From the NCBI GenBank assembly GCA_030431055.1, contig JAUIJA010000001.1, forward strand, positions 740,613 to 804,612: a stretch of 64,000 nucleotides of DNA, written 5' to 3'. The notes under the pieces were generated by a model. That model had not been told where the DNA came from. It ran no database searches and was given only the letters and a program-made list of their open reading frames with translations. The DNA is from Bacteroidia bacterium (GTDB taxonomy: Bacteria > Bacteroidota > Bacteroidia > Flavobacteriales > Flavobacteriaceae). The position numbers and the translations under genes are program-made. Of this stretch, positions 49,013-57,406 are shown piece after piece. How positions within the stretch are numbered: position 1 is the first letter of the stretch; every line of letters starts with the position of its first letter.

Positions 49013-49711
49013 ATGAACAAAAACAAAATTGTTTTAATAATACTATTTATTTTTCCAATAATTACGTATTTAATTTTTGCTTCTGCTAAACACAATTCGT
49101 TATTCTTAAAGACTATTTCAGAAAACAACAAAGAACTTTCAAGCGAATGGACTTCATTAAGCGGAGAAAAAGTGCAGCTTCAAAATAAAATAACGGTTTT
49201 AGGTTTTGTAGGTAAAGATGTGTATGAAAATAAAACCAACTTGTTTAATCTGAACCAAAAAATATACAACAAATATTTCGGATTTAAAGATTTTCAGTTT
49301 GTGATGATTGCTCCGCAAGGAACCGAAAAAGAATGTGCTGAGATTTTAGAGAATTTTAATGTACTTACAAAAGATTTAAGCGGTTGGAAATTTGTTTTTG
49401 CACCTACGAATGAAATCGAAGATTATTATAATTCCTATAATTTAGTAAGTCATTTAGATGAAAATTTTGGTACACCAAATGTAATCTTAATTGATAAGAA
49501 TCGTAATCATCGCGGTAGAAAAGGAAAAAATAAAAACGGAGAAGAAGAGTACAAAGAAAGTTACAATACAATCTCTGCTGCCGATTTGCACAACGATATG
49601 TCTGATGATGTGAAAATTTTACTTCGCGAATATCGATTGGCTTTAAAAAAGAATAAACGTAAAGACGAGTTTAGAGATAAAATTGTTGAAGAAGTAGAAC
49701 AAAACAAATAG
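49013..49711 (+). CDS. Membrane-anchored thioredoxin-like protein of unknown function
   Basis: The 232-residue protein has one N-terminal helix (about 5-24) and a periplasmic part whose strand pattern (KITVLGFVGKDVY, FQFVMIAPQG, FGTPNVILIDKN) resembles the SCO/thioredoxin fold. No CxxC or CxxxC is present; the single cysteine (in EKECAE) is not in an active-site place. It precedes the SCO gene by only 4 bases, hinting at an oxidase assembly role. No named family recognised. Confidence 0.6.
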   Translation: MNKNKIVLIILFIFPIITYLIFASAKHNSLFLKTISENNKELSSEWTSLSGEKVQLQNKITVLGFVGKDVYENKTNLFNLNQKIYNKYFGFKDFQFVMIAPQGTEKECAEILENFNVLTKDLSGWKFVFAPTNEIEDYYNSYNLVSHLDENFGTPNVILIDKNRNHRGRKGKNKNGEEEYKESYNTISAADLHNDMSDDVKILLREYRLALKKNKRKDEFRDKIVEEVEQNK

Positions 49712-49715
49712 TAAT

Positions 49716-50342
49716 ATGAAAAAATCATATATAGGCTTAGCTTTTATAATTCTGGTATTCGGAATTTGGGTTGTAAAAGAAATTAATGCACGTTATTATT
49801 CAAAGTCCGATTTAGCTGAAATAGGTTCAGCACCACGTTTTGAATTAACGAATCAAGACAATAAAACAATATCAGATAAAGATTATTTAGGAAAAGTTTA
49901 TGTGTTGGAGTTTTTCTTTTCAACTTGTCCAACTATTTGTCCGAAGATGAATCAAAACATGTTAAAGTTACAAGATGAATTTCTTAACGAGAAAGATTTC
50001 GGAATTGTTTCGATTACCATAAACCCAGAAAACGATACGCCGCAAGTTTTAAAAGAACATGCAGCACATCTTGGAGTAAAATTAGATTCATGGAATTTCC
50101 TTACAGGCGATAAAGATTATATATATGATTTAGCTAATAAAGGTTTTCGAATTTATGCTGATGAAAATAATAAAGCAATGGGCGGATTTGAACATTCTGG
50201 TTTGTTTGCCTTAATAGATAAAGATGGAAATATCCGTTGTAGAAAAGATGAATTTGGTAACCCAATTTTATACTATGATGGAATTGAGGAAGCAAGCATA
50301 AAAGATTTAAAAGAAGATATTAAAAAATTATTAGCAGAATAA
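49716..50342 (+). CDS. SCO1/SenC copper chaperone
   Basis: The 208-residue protein has one N-terminal helix and a thioredoxin fold. Copper ligands C71 and C75 (STCPTICPKMN, CxxxCP) and H160 (GGFEHSG) are all present, so it is likely active in delivering copper to CuA of CoxB. VSITINPENDTPQVLKEHA is a family marker. It sits between the Cys-poor paralogue and the DUF420 gene. Confidence 0.95.
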   Translation: MKKSYIGLAFIILVFGIWVVKEINARYYSKSDLAEIGSAPRFELTNQDNKTISDKDYLGKVYVLEFFFSTCPTICPKMNQNMLKLQDEFLNEKDFGIVSITINPENDTPQVLKEHAAHLGVKLDSWNFLTGDKDYIYDLANKGFRIYADENNKAMGGFEHSGLFALIDKDGNIRCRKDEFGNPILYYDGIEEASIKDLKEDIKKLLAE

Positions 50343-50343
50343 A

Positions 50344-50880
50344 ATGGAAAATAATACAATTGAAACTAAATATAATAAATGGATTACGATTCTGTCAATT
50401 GCAATTCCTTTAGCTGTTGCAGCACTTTTCGGAGTTAGTTTTAAACGTTTAGGTTTAGATGTAGAACCTTTTACTTTTTTACCACCTATTTACGCAACCA
50501 TAAACGGATTGACAGCTGTAATTTTAGTTGCAGCGGTTGTTGCTGTTAAAAACGGAAATAGAAAGTTACACGAAAATTTAATGAAAACTGCTATTGCGTG
50601 TTCTATAGTATTTTTGTTAATGTATGTTGCCTATCATATGTCGGCGGAATCTACAAAGTATTTAGGCGATTATAAAGCTTTGTATTTCTTTATTTTAATT
50701 TCCCATATTGTATTGTCAATTGCAATTATTCCTTTAGTGTTGATTACTTATGTAAAAGCATTAGCCCAACGTTTTGATAAACACAAGAAGATAGCAAAAA
50801 TTACATTTCCTATTTGGTTATATGTTGCTGTGACTGGTGTAATAGTTTACTTAATGATTTCTCCTTATTATGTTTCATAA
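50344..50880 (+). CDS. DUF420 membrane protein
   Basis: The 178-residue protein has four or five helices and matches DUF420: the PPIYATINGLTAVILVAAVVAVKNGNRKLHENLMKTA stretch and later histidines in HIVLSIAI and YVAYHMSAES. Members occur near oxidase assembly genes and may aid haem or copper insertion, which is inference. It starts two bases after the SCO stop. Confidence 0.85.
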   Translation: MENNTIETKYNKWITILSIAIPLAVAALFGVSFKRLGLDVEPFTFLPPIYATINGLTAVILVAAVVAVKNGNRKLHENLMKTAIACSIVFLLMYVAYHMSAESTKYLGDYKALYFFILISHIVLSIAIIPLVLITYVKALAQRFDKHKKIAKITFPIWLYVAVTGVIVYLMISPYYVS

Positions 50881-50881
50881 A

Positions 50882-51142
50882 ATGAAAAGCCGAAAGTCGA
50901 AAGTCGAAAGCCGAAAGTCAAGATCTTTTAGAAAAATACTTTTCACTTTTGCCTTTTTACTTGTTTCTTTCTTTGCAGAAGCTCAATGCGCCATGTGTAG
51001 AGCAGCTTTACAAAGTGAAGAAGGAACAGCACAAGCAGAAGGTATTAATAACGGAATAGTGTATTTAATGATTATTCCTTATGTTTTGGTTGCTATTGCC
51101 GGATTTGCTATTTATAAATTGAAATATGGGAAGAAAGAGTAA
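50882..51142 (+). CDS. Small membrane protein with a post-signal CxxC motif
   Basis: The 86-residue protein has a long basic n-region (KSRKSKVESRKSRSFRK), a signal-type hydrophobic stretch ending in FAEAQ, then C36-A-M-C39, and one helix near 60-80. The CxxC right after cleavage could bind metal or haem, or undergo redox. The n-region is written by a heptamer repeat. It is the last gene of the SCO-DUF420 run. Family not recognised; oxidase-related by position. Confidence 0.7.
   Translation: MKSRKSKVESRKSRSFRKILFTFAFLLVSFFAEAQCAMCRAALQSEEGTAQAEGINNGIVYLMIIPYVLVAIAGFAIYKLKYGKKE
50884..50920. repeat. Heptanucleotide tandem repeat in a signal peptide region
   Basis: Five copies of (C/A)GAAAG(T/C)-type units run in tandem: GAAAAGC, CGAAAGT, CGAAAGT, CGAAAGC, CGAAAGT. 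They encode the basic start of the CxxC protein. One unit lost or gained would shift the frame. Confidence 0.85.
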
Positions 51143-51152
51143 ATAAATTTTT

Positions 51153-52550
51153 TTACTCCAATCCATCAATTTTTACATTCACTTTTCCAGAAGTTGTTAA
51201 AAAAGCAATAATCGCTTTGTCTGTCAATTCTACTTTTTCAAATTCAATTGAAGTAAAAGCGCCATTAATAAAAACACCTTTTGTAGGCGAATAATTATCT
51301 AAATAACTGGCTAAAGTAGTTTCGCCTTCTTCAAGATTTTCCTTAATAGAATAACGACAATTTTCTTGAATTTTTCTCAAAATTGTACCTTGTGCTAACC
51401 AATTTGCAGATTTCAGCAACAAACTTTTTGTGTTTAAAACATAATCTAATTGGTCAAAATAAATTTCCTGTGTCGTTTCGTTATAGTTAGGATAACCCGT
51501 TAAATAAATCGTTCCATTTATAGAACCAGTTAAATCTAAAGCAATAATAAGCTTTTTGTCTTTTTCCCAAATTTCAACATTTTGAACTGTTACTTTTTTA
51601 TTTCCAGAACCAAATTCTTCGCCTTTAAAGTTTTTGGTAATTACTTTCGAAGCGCTTTTGTAAGTAGAAACCGCAGCAAGTGATAATGAAACTTTGTCAG
51701 GCATTCGAGAAACAGGTTTTAAAACAATGTCGTTTCTGTCGAAAGTGTTTTTAGGTTCATCGCCTATCATTGTTTGAAGTGTACATTTCAATCCCATATT
51801 CATCTTTATAATGCTGTTTTCTAACTTCGCATCGGTAACATATAATTCTATAGGAATTAATTTAAACCAGGTTTCATATTCTTCGTGAACGAGATTTGGT
51901 GTACTTAAGGTTTCCAGAGCATCTAAAACATACGGTTTAAAATCGCAAGTTTCGTCTATAGCATTGTCAATTTGTGTAGCAATGGTTTGTTTAAAATAAC
52001 GAATTGTTGGTGTAATAAGATAGGTTATCGGAATTAGTTTTCCAGCAACTTTAATCGACGGACTTTCATTCCATCGTAAATCATAAATTTTAGATTTTGT
52101 ACTAAGTTTCCAATTCGTAAGATGATATGAACTTTCTAAATACAAAACACCATCCATGTAAATTTCCTTAGTATCGTTTAAGCCTAAAAATTGTGTTCCG
52201 TAGCGAACTTTAGCCCAGATTTTCAATGGAATTTCCGATAAAATAACACCATTTTCTTCAGAAAGTTCAATAGCTCTCGATTTCCAAATCTTAATTTCGG
52301 TATCATCGTCATCCAAAATTGAATCTTGATAAATTAATCCATCCAGATTTTTGTTGAGTTGCTTTTCAATATCTTTTAAAGAAACCTCTACAGGAAGTGA
52401 AACAAACGATGTCTTATTTTCATATAAAACGGTTTTTTCATCGGTAGGTTCTGGTTTTAAAGCGTCAATTTGTTTTGTGGCAGAAGCACTACAACTTGTA
52501 AGTAATACAAATACTGAAATAATAATTAAAGATAAAGCAAGCCACTTCAT
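51153..52550 (-). CDS. DUF4403 lipoprotein
   Basis: The 465-residue protein has a lipoprotein signal ending LLTSC (C20), so it is probably lipid-anchored in the envelope. The body is beta-rich with YFKQTIATQIDNAIDETCDFKPYVLDALE and the C-terminal TTSGKVNVKIDGLE, a fit to DUF4403 proteins of Bacteroidetes. The function is unknown. ATG at 52550 was chosen; the longer frame to 52601 adds residues that spoil the signal. It ends 10 bases from the converging CxxC gene and is divergent from the tolC gene. Confidence 0.82.
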   Translation of the reverse strand: MKWLALSLIIISVFVLLTSCSASATKQIDALKPEPTDEKTVLYENKTSFVSLPVEVSLKDIEKQLNKNLDGLIYQDSILDDDDTEIKIWKSRAIELSEENGVILSEIPLKIWAKVRYGTQFLGLNDTKEIYMDGVLYLESSYHLTNWKLSTKSKIYDLRWNESPSIKVAGKLIPITYLITPTIRYFKQTIATQIDNAIDETCDFKPYVLDALETLSTPNLVHEEYETWFKLIPIELYVTDAKLENSIIKMNMGLKCTLQTMIGDEPKNTFDRNDIVLKPVSRMPDKVSLSLAAVSTYKSASKVITKNFKGEEFGSGNKKVTVQNVEIWEKDKKLIIALDLTGSINGTIYLTGYPNYNETTQEIYFDQLDYVLNTKSLLLKSANWLAQGTILRKIQENCRYSIKENLEEGETTLASYLDNYSPTKGVFINGAFTSIEFEKVELTDKAIIAFLTTSGKVNVKIDGLE

Positions 52551-52650
52551 AAAAAAGGTAATTTTGTGTAAAAATAAAATTTTAATAGATAGTTGTAACA
52601 ATTTTCCTAAAATTTGGTCTTATAGTTGAATCGAAAAACTCAGCATTACA

Positions 52651-54084
52651 ATGTTAATAAAAAGAGTAGTTTTTTTTCTATTAATTTCAACGTCTTCATT
52701 ATTTAGCCAAGAGAAAAAATGGACATTAGAAGAGTGTGTAAATTACGCAGTAGAAAATAACATTTCTATACAATCTTCAGAATTAGATTTAAAAACATCT
52801 GAAATAAATAAGAAAGATGCTTTTGGTAATTTTTTACCTTCGGTAAATGCATCGGCATCTCATTCTTGGAATATTGGTTTAAACCAAAATATTACAACAG
52901 GTTTGCTAGAAAATCAAACCACACAATTTACTTCTGCAGGATTTAATGTAGGCGTAGACTTATTTAAAGGTTTACAAAATCAAAACCAATTTAGAAGAGC
53001 AAATTTAGCTGTTATTGCTTCGCAATATCAATTAACGAAGATGAAAGAAGATATCGCGCTAAATATTGCTAATGCCTATTTACAAATTTTATTTAACAAG
53101 GAAAACTTGAAAGTTCAGCAAGAACAATTACAGTTAAATAATGAGCAGTTAGCTAGAACACAAGAATTAGTAGATGCAGGAATGGTTCCGCAAGGAGATT
53201 TGTTAGATGTGAAAGCTACGGTTGCATCAAATAAACAAGCAATTATTACCGCTGAAAATAATTTATTAATTTCTAAGTTGAGCTTGGCACAGTTGTTAAG
53301 AATTGAAGATTTTCAAAGTTTTGATGTTGCTGATGAGCAATTAGATATTTTAGAAAGCGAAGTGTTAAGTGAACCTTTTGAAACCGTTATAGCAAAAGCA
53401 AAAGAAAGTAGAACAGAACTGAAATTAGCACAATCAAATTTAGAATTGGCAGAAAAAGATGTTTCTATTGCTAAAGGAGCTTATTACCCATCACTAACAG
53501 GTTTTTATAGTTTTAATACAAGAGCATCGTACGCTGATAGAGTTACAGGTTTTCAGTTAGATTCGGCTAATCCAACAACAGTAATCGGTTATGTAGATGG
53601 AACAAATCAAAATGTTTTACAACCAAATTTTACAGCTACAGTAGGTAATGCATTGCCAGTTTTCGAACAATTTGACAATAATAAAGGGCAAAATTTCGGA
53701 CTGCAATTAAGTATTCCTATATTTAATGGTTTAGCAGCTCGTAACAATGTACAACGTACAAAAGTTGCTCAAGACAGAGCAAAATTAAATTATGAGCAAA
53801 CGGAACTTGATTTAGAGCAAAATGTATTTACAGCATTTAGCGATACAAAAGCTGCTAAACAAAGTTATGAAGCTGCATTGCAAACTTTAGAAGCAAGAAA
53901 GTTGTCTTTTAATTATGCAGAAGAAAGATATAAAGTTGGCATGATGAATGTTTTTGATTACAATCAAGCACAAACAGCTTTAACAAATGCAGAATCAGAT
54001 GTCTTAAGAACTAAATACGATTATATTTTTAGAACCAAAATTTTAGAATTTTATTTCGGAATTCCTTTAATTCAAAATAATTAA
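52651..54084 (+). CDS. TolC family outer-membrane efflux protein
   Basis: The 477-residue protein has a signal peptide (SSLFSQ) and two repeats of the TolC helical fold: KKWTLEECVNYAVENN at the N terminus, then long helices, LDVKATVASNKQAIITAENN and the second half FDYNQAQTALTNAESDV. It forms the outer-membrane channel of an efflux system. The membrane fusion protein follows after two bases. Confidence 0.93.
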   Translation: MLIKRVVFFLLISTSSLFSQEKKWTLEECVNYAVENNISIQSSELDLKTSEINKKDAFGNFLPSVNASASHSWNIGLNQNITTGLLENQTTQFTSAGFNVGVDLFKGLQNQNQFRRANLAVIASQYQLTKMKEDIALNIANAYLQILFNKENLKVQQEQLQLNNEQLARTQELVDAGMVPQGDLLDVKATVASNKQAIITAENNLLISKLSLAQLLRIEDFQSFDVADEQLDILESEVLSEPFETVIAKAKESRTELKLAQSNLELAEKDVSIAKGAYYPSLTGFYSFNTRASYADRVTGFQLDSANPTTVIGYVDGTNQNVLQPNFTATVGNALPVFEQFDNNKGQNFGLQLSIPIFNGLAARNNVQRTKVAQDRAKLNYEQTELDLEQNVFTAFSDTKAAKQSYEAALQTLEARKLSFNYAEERYKVGMMNVFDYNQAQTALTNAESDVLRTKYDYIFRTKILEFYFGIPLIQNN

Positions 54085-54086
54085 CC

Positions 54087-55391
54087 ATGTCAAAAAAAAC
54101 AGTATTAATATTATTAAGTTGTGTTGTTGTTTTAATTGTTGCTTTGGTTGCAATGAAAAAAACAGGTGTTATTGGAAATAATGATAATGCAAAATCAGTT
54201 GAAATAACGAAAGCTGATGAAATGACCATAGTTGAAACGGTTTCGGCTACGGGAAAAATTCAACCAGAAGTTGAAGTTAAAATTTCATCTGAAGTTTCTG
54301 GCGAAATTATTGAATTGCCTATTCAAGAAGGACAACAAGTCAAAAAAGGTGATTTATTGGTAAAAATAAATCCAGATATTTATGTTTCTGGTGTAAATCG
54401 TTCAGCAGCATCTTTGTCAACTACAAAAGCAGGTTTAAGTCAAGCCGAAGCACAAGTAAAAGAAGCTAAAGCAAGTTACGATAGAAGTAAAACACTTTTT
54501 GAGAAAGGAATTATTTCAAAATCAGAATGGGATAAAGCGGTTTCAACTTATGAGGTTGCATTAGCAAATAAGCAATCGGCTTATTATAATGTACAAAGTG
54601 CATCAGCAACACTTACAGAAGCAAAAGATAACTTAGGAAGAACAACGATTTATGCTCCAGCAGATGGAACTATTTCATTACTTTCAGTAGAGTTAGGAGA
54701 AAGAGTTTTAGGAACGCAACAAATGACAGGAACTGAAATCTTAAGAGTTGCCAACTTGAACAATATGGAAGTTGAAGTAGATGTAAATGAAAATGATATT
54801 GTAAAAGTTAGTATTGGAGATTCTGTAGATATTGAAGTTGATGCTTATTTAAAAGAAGAGTTTAAAGGAATTGTAACAAGTATTTCAAATTCGGCAAGTT
54901 CAGATTTAACTGCTGATCAGGTTACAAACTTTAAAGTAAAAATTAGAATTTTAAAAGAATCATATCAGAATTTGCTGGAAGGGAAACCAGAAAATTATTC
55001 ACCTTTTAGACCTGGAATGACTGCTACAGTTGATATTATCACAAAAAGACGCGATAAAACAATCGGAGTTCCTATTAGTGCTGTTGTAATTAAAGAAGAT
55101 ACGACTTCAACGAAGAAAGATATTATTGCTGAACTTGAAAAAGAGGAAAAACAAAATAAAGGAACTTATAATCCTGATAAAAAATACGAATGTGTTTTTG
55201 TGAAAGTTGGAGATGAAGCGAAGTTAAGAGTTATTAAAACGGGTATTCAAGACGATACAAATATTGAAATTATAGAAGGACTTAAAAAAGGGGAAGAAGT
55301 TATAACCGGACCTTATACTACGGTTTCAAAAGAGTTGTCGTCTAACGATAAGGTAAAAGTAAATAATGAATCTTCGAAAGAAGAAAAATAA
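54087..55391 (+). CDS. Periplasmic adaptor subunit of an efflux pump (HlyD/MFP family)
   Basis: The 434-residue protein has one N-terminal membrane helix, lipoyl half-motifs (EVSGEIIELPIQEGQQVKKGDLL and TIYAPADGTISLLSVELGERV), a coiled-coil hairpin of about 90 residues between them, a beta-barrel domain and a C-terminal membrane-proximal part. It links TolC to an inner-membrane pump, MacA-like. No ABC or RND pump gene follows, since a terminator and tsaB come next, so the energy unit is elsewhere. Confidence 0.92.
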   Translation: MSKKTVLILLSCVVVLIVALVAMKKTGVIGNNDNAKSVEITKADEMTIVETVSATGKIQPEVEVKISSEVSGEIIELPIQEGQQVKKGDLLVKINPDIYVSGVNRSAASLSTTKAGLSQAEAQVKEAKASYDRSKTLFEKGIISKSEWDKAVSTYEVALANKQSAYYNVQSASATLTEAKDNLGRTTIYAPADGTISLLSVELGERVLGTQQMTGTEILRVANLNNMEVEVDVNENDIVKVSIGDSVDIEVDAYLKEEFKGIVTSISNSASSDLTADQVTNFKVKIRILKESYQNLLEGKPENYSPFRPGMTATVDIITKRRDKTIGVPISAVVIKEDTTSTKKDIIAELEKEEKQNKGTYNPDKKYECVFVKVGDEAKLRVIKTGIQDDTNIEIIEGLKKGEEVITGPYTTVSKELSSNDKVKVNNESSKEEK

Positions 55392-55413
55392 TTTTAAGTT
55401 AATTTGGCGAAAT

Positions 55414-55442
55414 GAGGCACGAAGTAATTCGTGTCTTTTTTT
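55414..55442 (+). terminator. Terminator after the efflux adaptor gene
   Basis: AGGCACGAA and TTCGTGTCT form a 9-pair stem (one G-T pair) with a GTAA loop, followed by seven T. The left arm shares the 11-base word AATGAGGCACG with the rimP leader hairpin. Confidence 0.88.
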
Positions 55443-55464
55443 GTTTAAACAAACGCAAAGTTTG

Positions 55465-55472
55465 TATTTTTG
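55465..55472 (+). promoter_or_regulatory. Promoter of tsaB
   Basis: TTTG at 55440-55443 and TATTTTTG at 55465-55472 are 21 bases apart, a good match. The start codon lies 19 bases downstream. Confidence 0.65.
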
Positions 55473-55490
55473 CCAACATAAAACTTGCAA

Positions 55491-56153
55491 ATGGCTTATA
55501 TCTTAAATATAGAAACAGCAACTAAAAATTGTTCGGTGTCTTTAGCAAAAGACGGACAAACGATTGCGCTGAAAGAACTAGCAACTGAAAATTTTTCTCA
55601 TGCAGAAAAGTTACATGTTTTTATAGATGAGGTTTTAAGTCAGGCTAAAATTAAATTACAAGATTTAAGCGCGGTGGCTGTAAGTAAAGGGCCAGGTTCT
55701 TATACAGGTTTACGCATTGGAGTTTCTTCTGTAAAAGGACTTTGTTATGCGTTAAATATTCCTATGATTGCTGTTGATACTTTAACATCATTAGCACATC
55801 AAATTAAGATTGAAAAAGGAATTATTATTCCTATGATTGATGCGAGAAGAATGGAAGTCTATTCGGCTTTTTTCAATTCAAAATGGGAAGAAATTAGAGA
55901 AACACAAGCTGAAGTTATTGATGAAAACTCATATGCTGATGTTTCAGAAACAATTCATTTAGTTGGAGATGGTGCTTTAAAACTAAAAGAAATACTTACT
56001 GATGAAAAATTTATTTTTCATGATAATGTAGTTTTTCCATCGGCAAATGAAATGAGTAAATTATCATTTGAAAAGTACAAAAAAAGCGACTTTGTAGACG
56101 TCGCTTATTTTGAACCTTTTTATTTGAAAGATTTTATTCTGAATAAAAAATAG
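55491..56153 (+). CDS. tsaB: tRNA threonylcarbamoyladenosine synthesis protein TsaB
   Basis: The 220-residue protein has the ASKHA fold start YILNIETATKNCSVSLA and the KGPGSYTGLRIGVSSVKGL block, with the later VDTLTSLAHQI. It is a partner of TsaD in making t6A in tRNAs that read ANN codons. ATG at 55491 was chosen; an in-frame TTG two codons upstream is less likely. Its stop abuts the mscS stop. Confidence 0.93.
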   Translation: MAYILNIETATKNCSVSLAKDGQTIALKELATENFSHAEKLHVFIDEVLSQAKIKLQDLSAVAVSKGPGSYTGLRIGVSSVKGLCYALNIPMIAVDTLTSLAHQIKIEKGIIIPMIDARRMEVYSAFFNSKWEEIRETQAEVIDENSYADVSETIHLVGDGALKLKEILTDEKFIFHDNVVFPSANEMSKLSFEKYKKSDFVDVAYFEPFYLKDFILNKK

Positions 56154-56972
56154 TTATCCTTTCTTTTGAATTTCAACTTGATGTGGATAAGGAATTTCAA
56201 TTCCAGCTTTATCAAGTGCTAATTTTACATTTTCGGTTGTTTCAAAATAAACATCCCAATAATGTTCAGCATTACACCAAGGTCTTACTGCAAAATTAAC
56301 AGAGCTATCAGCTAATTCTAATACGTTTACTGTTGGTTCTGGAGTTTGTAAAACTTTTGTATTCGTTTTTAAAACTTCCATTAAAACTTCTTTGGTTTGT
56401 TTAATGTCAGCGTCATAACTTACTCCAATAACTAAATCAACACGTCGTGTTCCTTCGGTTGTGTAATTAACAATATTACCATTAGATAGTGATCCATTTG
56501 GTATTATTATTTCACGATTTGAAAGTCCAGTAAGTTTTGTAGTAAAAATTTCGATTTCCTTAACTACACCTATTTCTCCTTGTGCTTCGATCAAATCGCC
56601 AATTTTAAAAGGTTTGAAAATCATAATTAAAACACCACCAGCAAAATTCCCCAACGAACCTTGTAATGCCATACCTACAGCTAAACCTGCGGCAGCTAAA
56701 ACAGCAGCAAAAGAAGTGGTTTCGACACCAAGTTTAGATAATATTGCAATAATTAAAAGAACTTTTAAAGTCCAACTTAATAAGTTTAGCAAGAACTTTT
56801 GAAGACTTTCTTCAAGTTCTCTTTTAATCATTATTTTTTTTGAGGTAGAAAGCAGTTTTTTAATTATCCAGTTACCAATAATCCATATTGCGATAGCGCC
56901 TAAAATTCTAAGGCCATAATCTGTAATTAGAAGAACAAGGTTTTTAGGAATTTCTAAATTGTTTAAATCCAT
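56154..56972 (-). CDS. Small-conductance mechanosensitive channel MscS family
   Basis: The 272-residue protein has three membrane helices, with TM3 containing AAAGLAVGMALQGSLGNFAGG (pore helix), a beta domain with FKPFKIGDLIEAQGEIGVVKEIEIFTTKLTGLSNREIIIPNGSL, and an alpha/beta C domain. It fits short MscS channels that relieve turgor on osmotic downshock. It converges on tsaB with no gap, and no terminator separates them. Confidence 0.95.
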   Translation of the reverse strand: MDLNNLEIPKNLVLLITDYGLRILGAIAIWIIGNWIIKKLLSTSKKIMIKRELEESLQKFLLNLLSWTLKVLLIIAILSKLGVETTSFAAVLAAAGLAVGMALQGSLGNFAGGVLIMIFKPFKIGDLIEAQGEIGVVKEIEIFTTKLTGLSNREIIIPNGSLSNGNIVNYTTEGTRRVDLVIGVSYDADIKQTKEVLMEVLKTNTKVLQTPEPTVNVLELADSSVNFAVRPWCNAEHYWDVYFETTENVKLALDKAGIEIPYPHQVEIQKKG

Positions 56973-57007
56973 TTTTAATTTATTTTTTTAAGATTTATAA
57001 AAACAAA

Positions 57008-57030
57008 AACCTACTAATTTTTAGTAGGTT
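57008..57030 (-). terminator. Terminator of the dodecin gene
   Basis: AACCTACTAA and TTAGTAGGTT pair perfectly with a short T loop; on the minus strand a T-rich run follows. It lies 26 bases past the dodecin stop and before mscS. Confidence 0.82.
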
Positions 57031-57055
57031 TAGTAAATTGTAATTGCAAAGATAA

Positions 57056-57256
57056 TTAATCGATTTCAAAAGTGATTTTTACGTTTACACGAAAATCTAA
57101 CACTTCGCCATCTTTTACAGCTGCGCTTTGTTCTTGTACATATACTGAGCGAATATTTTTAAGCGATTTTGACGCTTGCTTTACGGCTTTTTTTGTTGCG
57201 TCTTCCCAGCTTTTTTCTGAGTTTGCCAATACTTCAATAACTTTTAATACTGCCAT
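57056..57256 (-). CDS. Dodecin, flavin-binding
   Basis: The 66-residue protein has the dodecin layout: VLKVIEVLANSEKSWEDATKKAV, helix, SLKNIRSVYVQEQSAAV and the closing strand DFRVNVKITFEID. Dodecins form hollow dodecamers that store riboflavin or FMN. ATG at 57256 has TAAATTTA upstream on the minus strand, near the promoter consensus. It stands alone, upstream of mscS and divergent from the phosphate transporter. Confidence 0.93.
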   Translation of the reverse strand: MAVLKVIEVLANSEKSWEDATKKAVKQASKSLKNIRSVYVQEQSAAVKDGEVLDFRVNVKITFEID

Positions 57257-57406
57257 AATCTTTTGTTTTTGGTTAATAAGACATAAATTTACAAAAAAAA
57301 GCTATGAACATCAAGTTTTTAAAAGGGGTTTTATAAGAATTGATAACATTAAATTAACATTGAAATGAAAATCTTAATGGATTTTTGCAATATAAAATTT
57401 TTCTAA

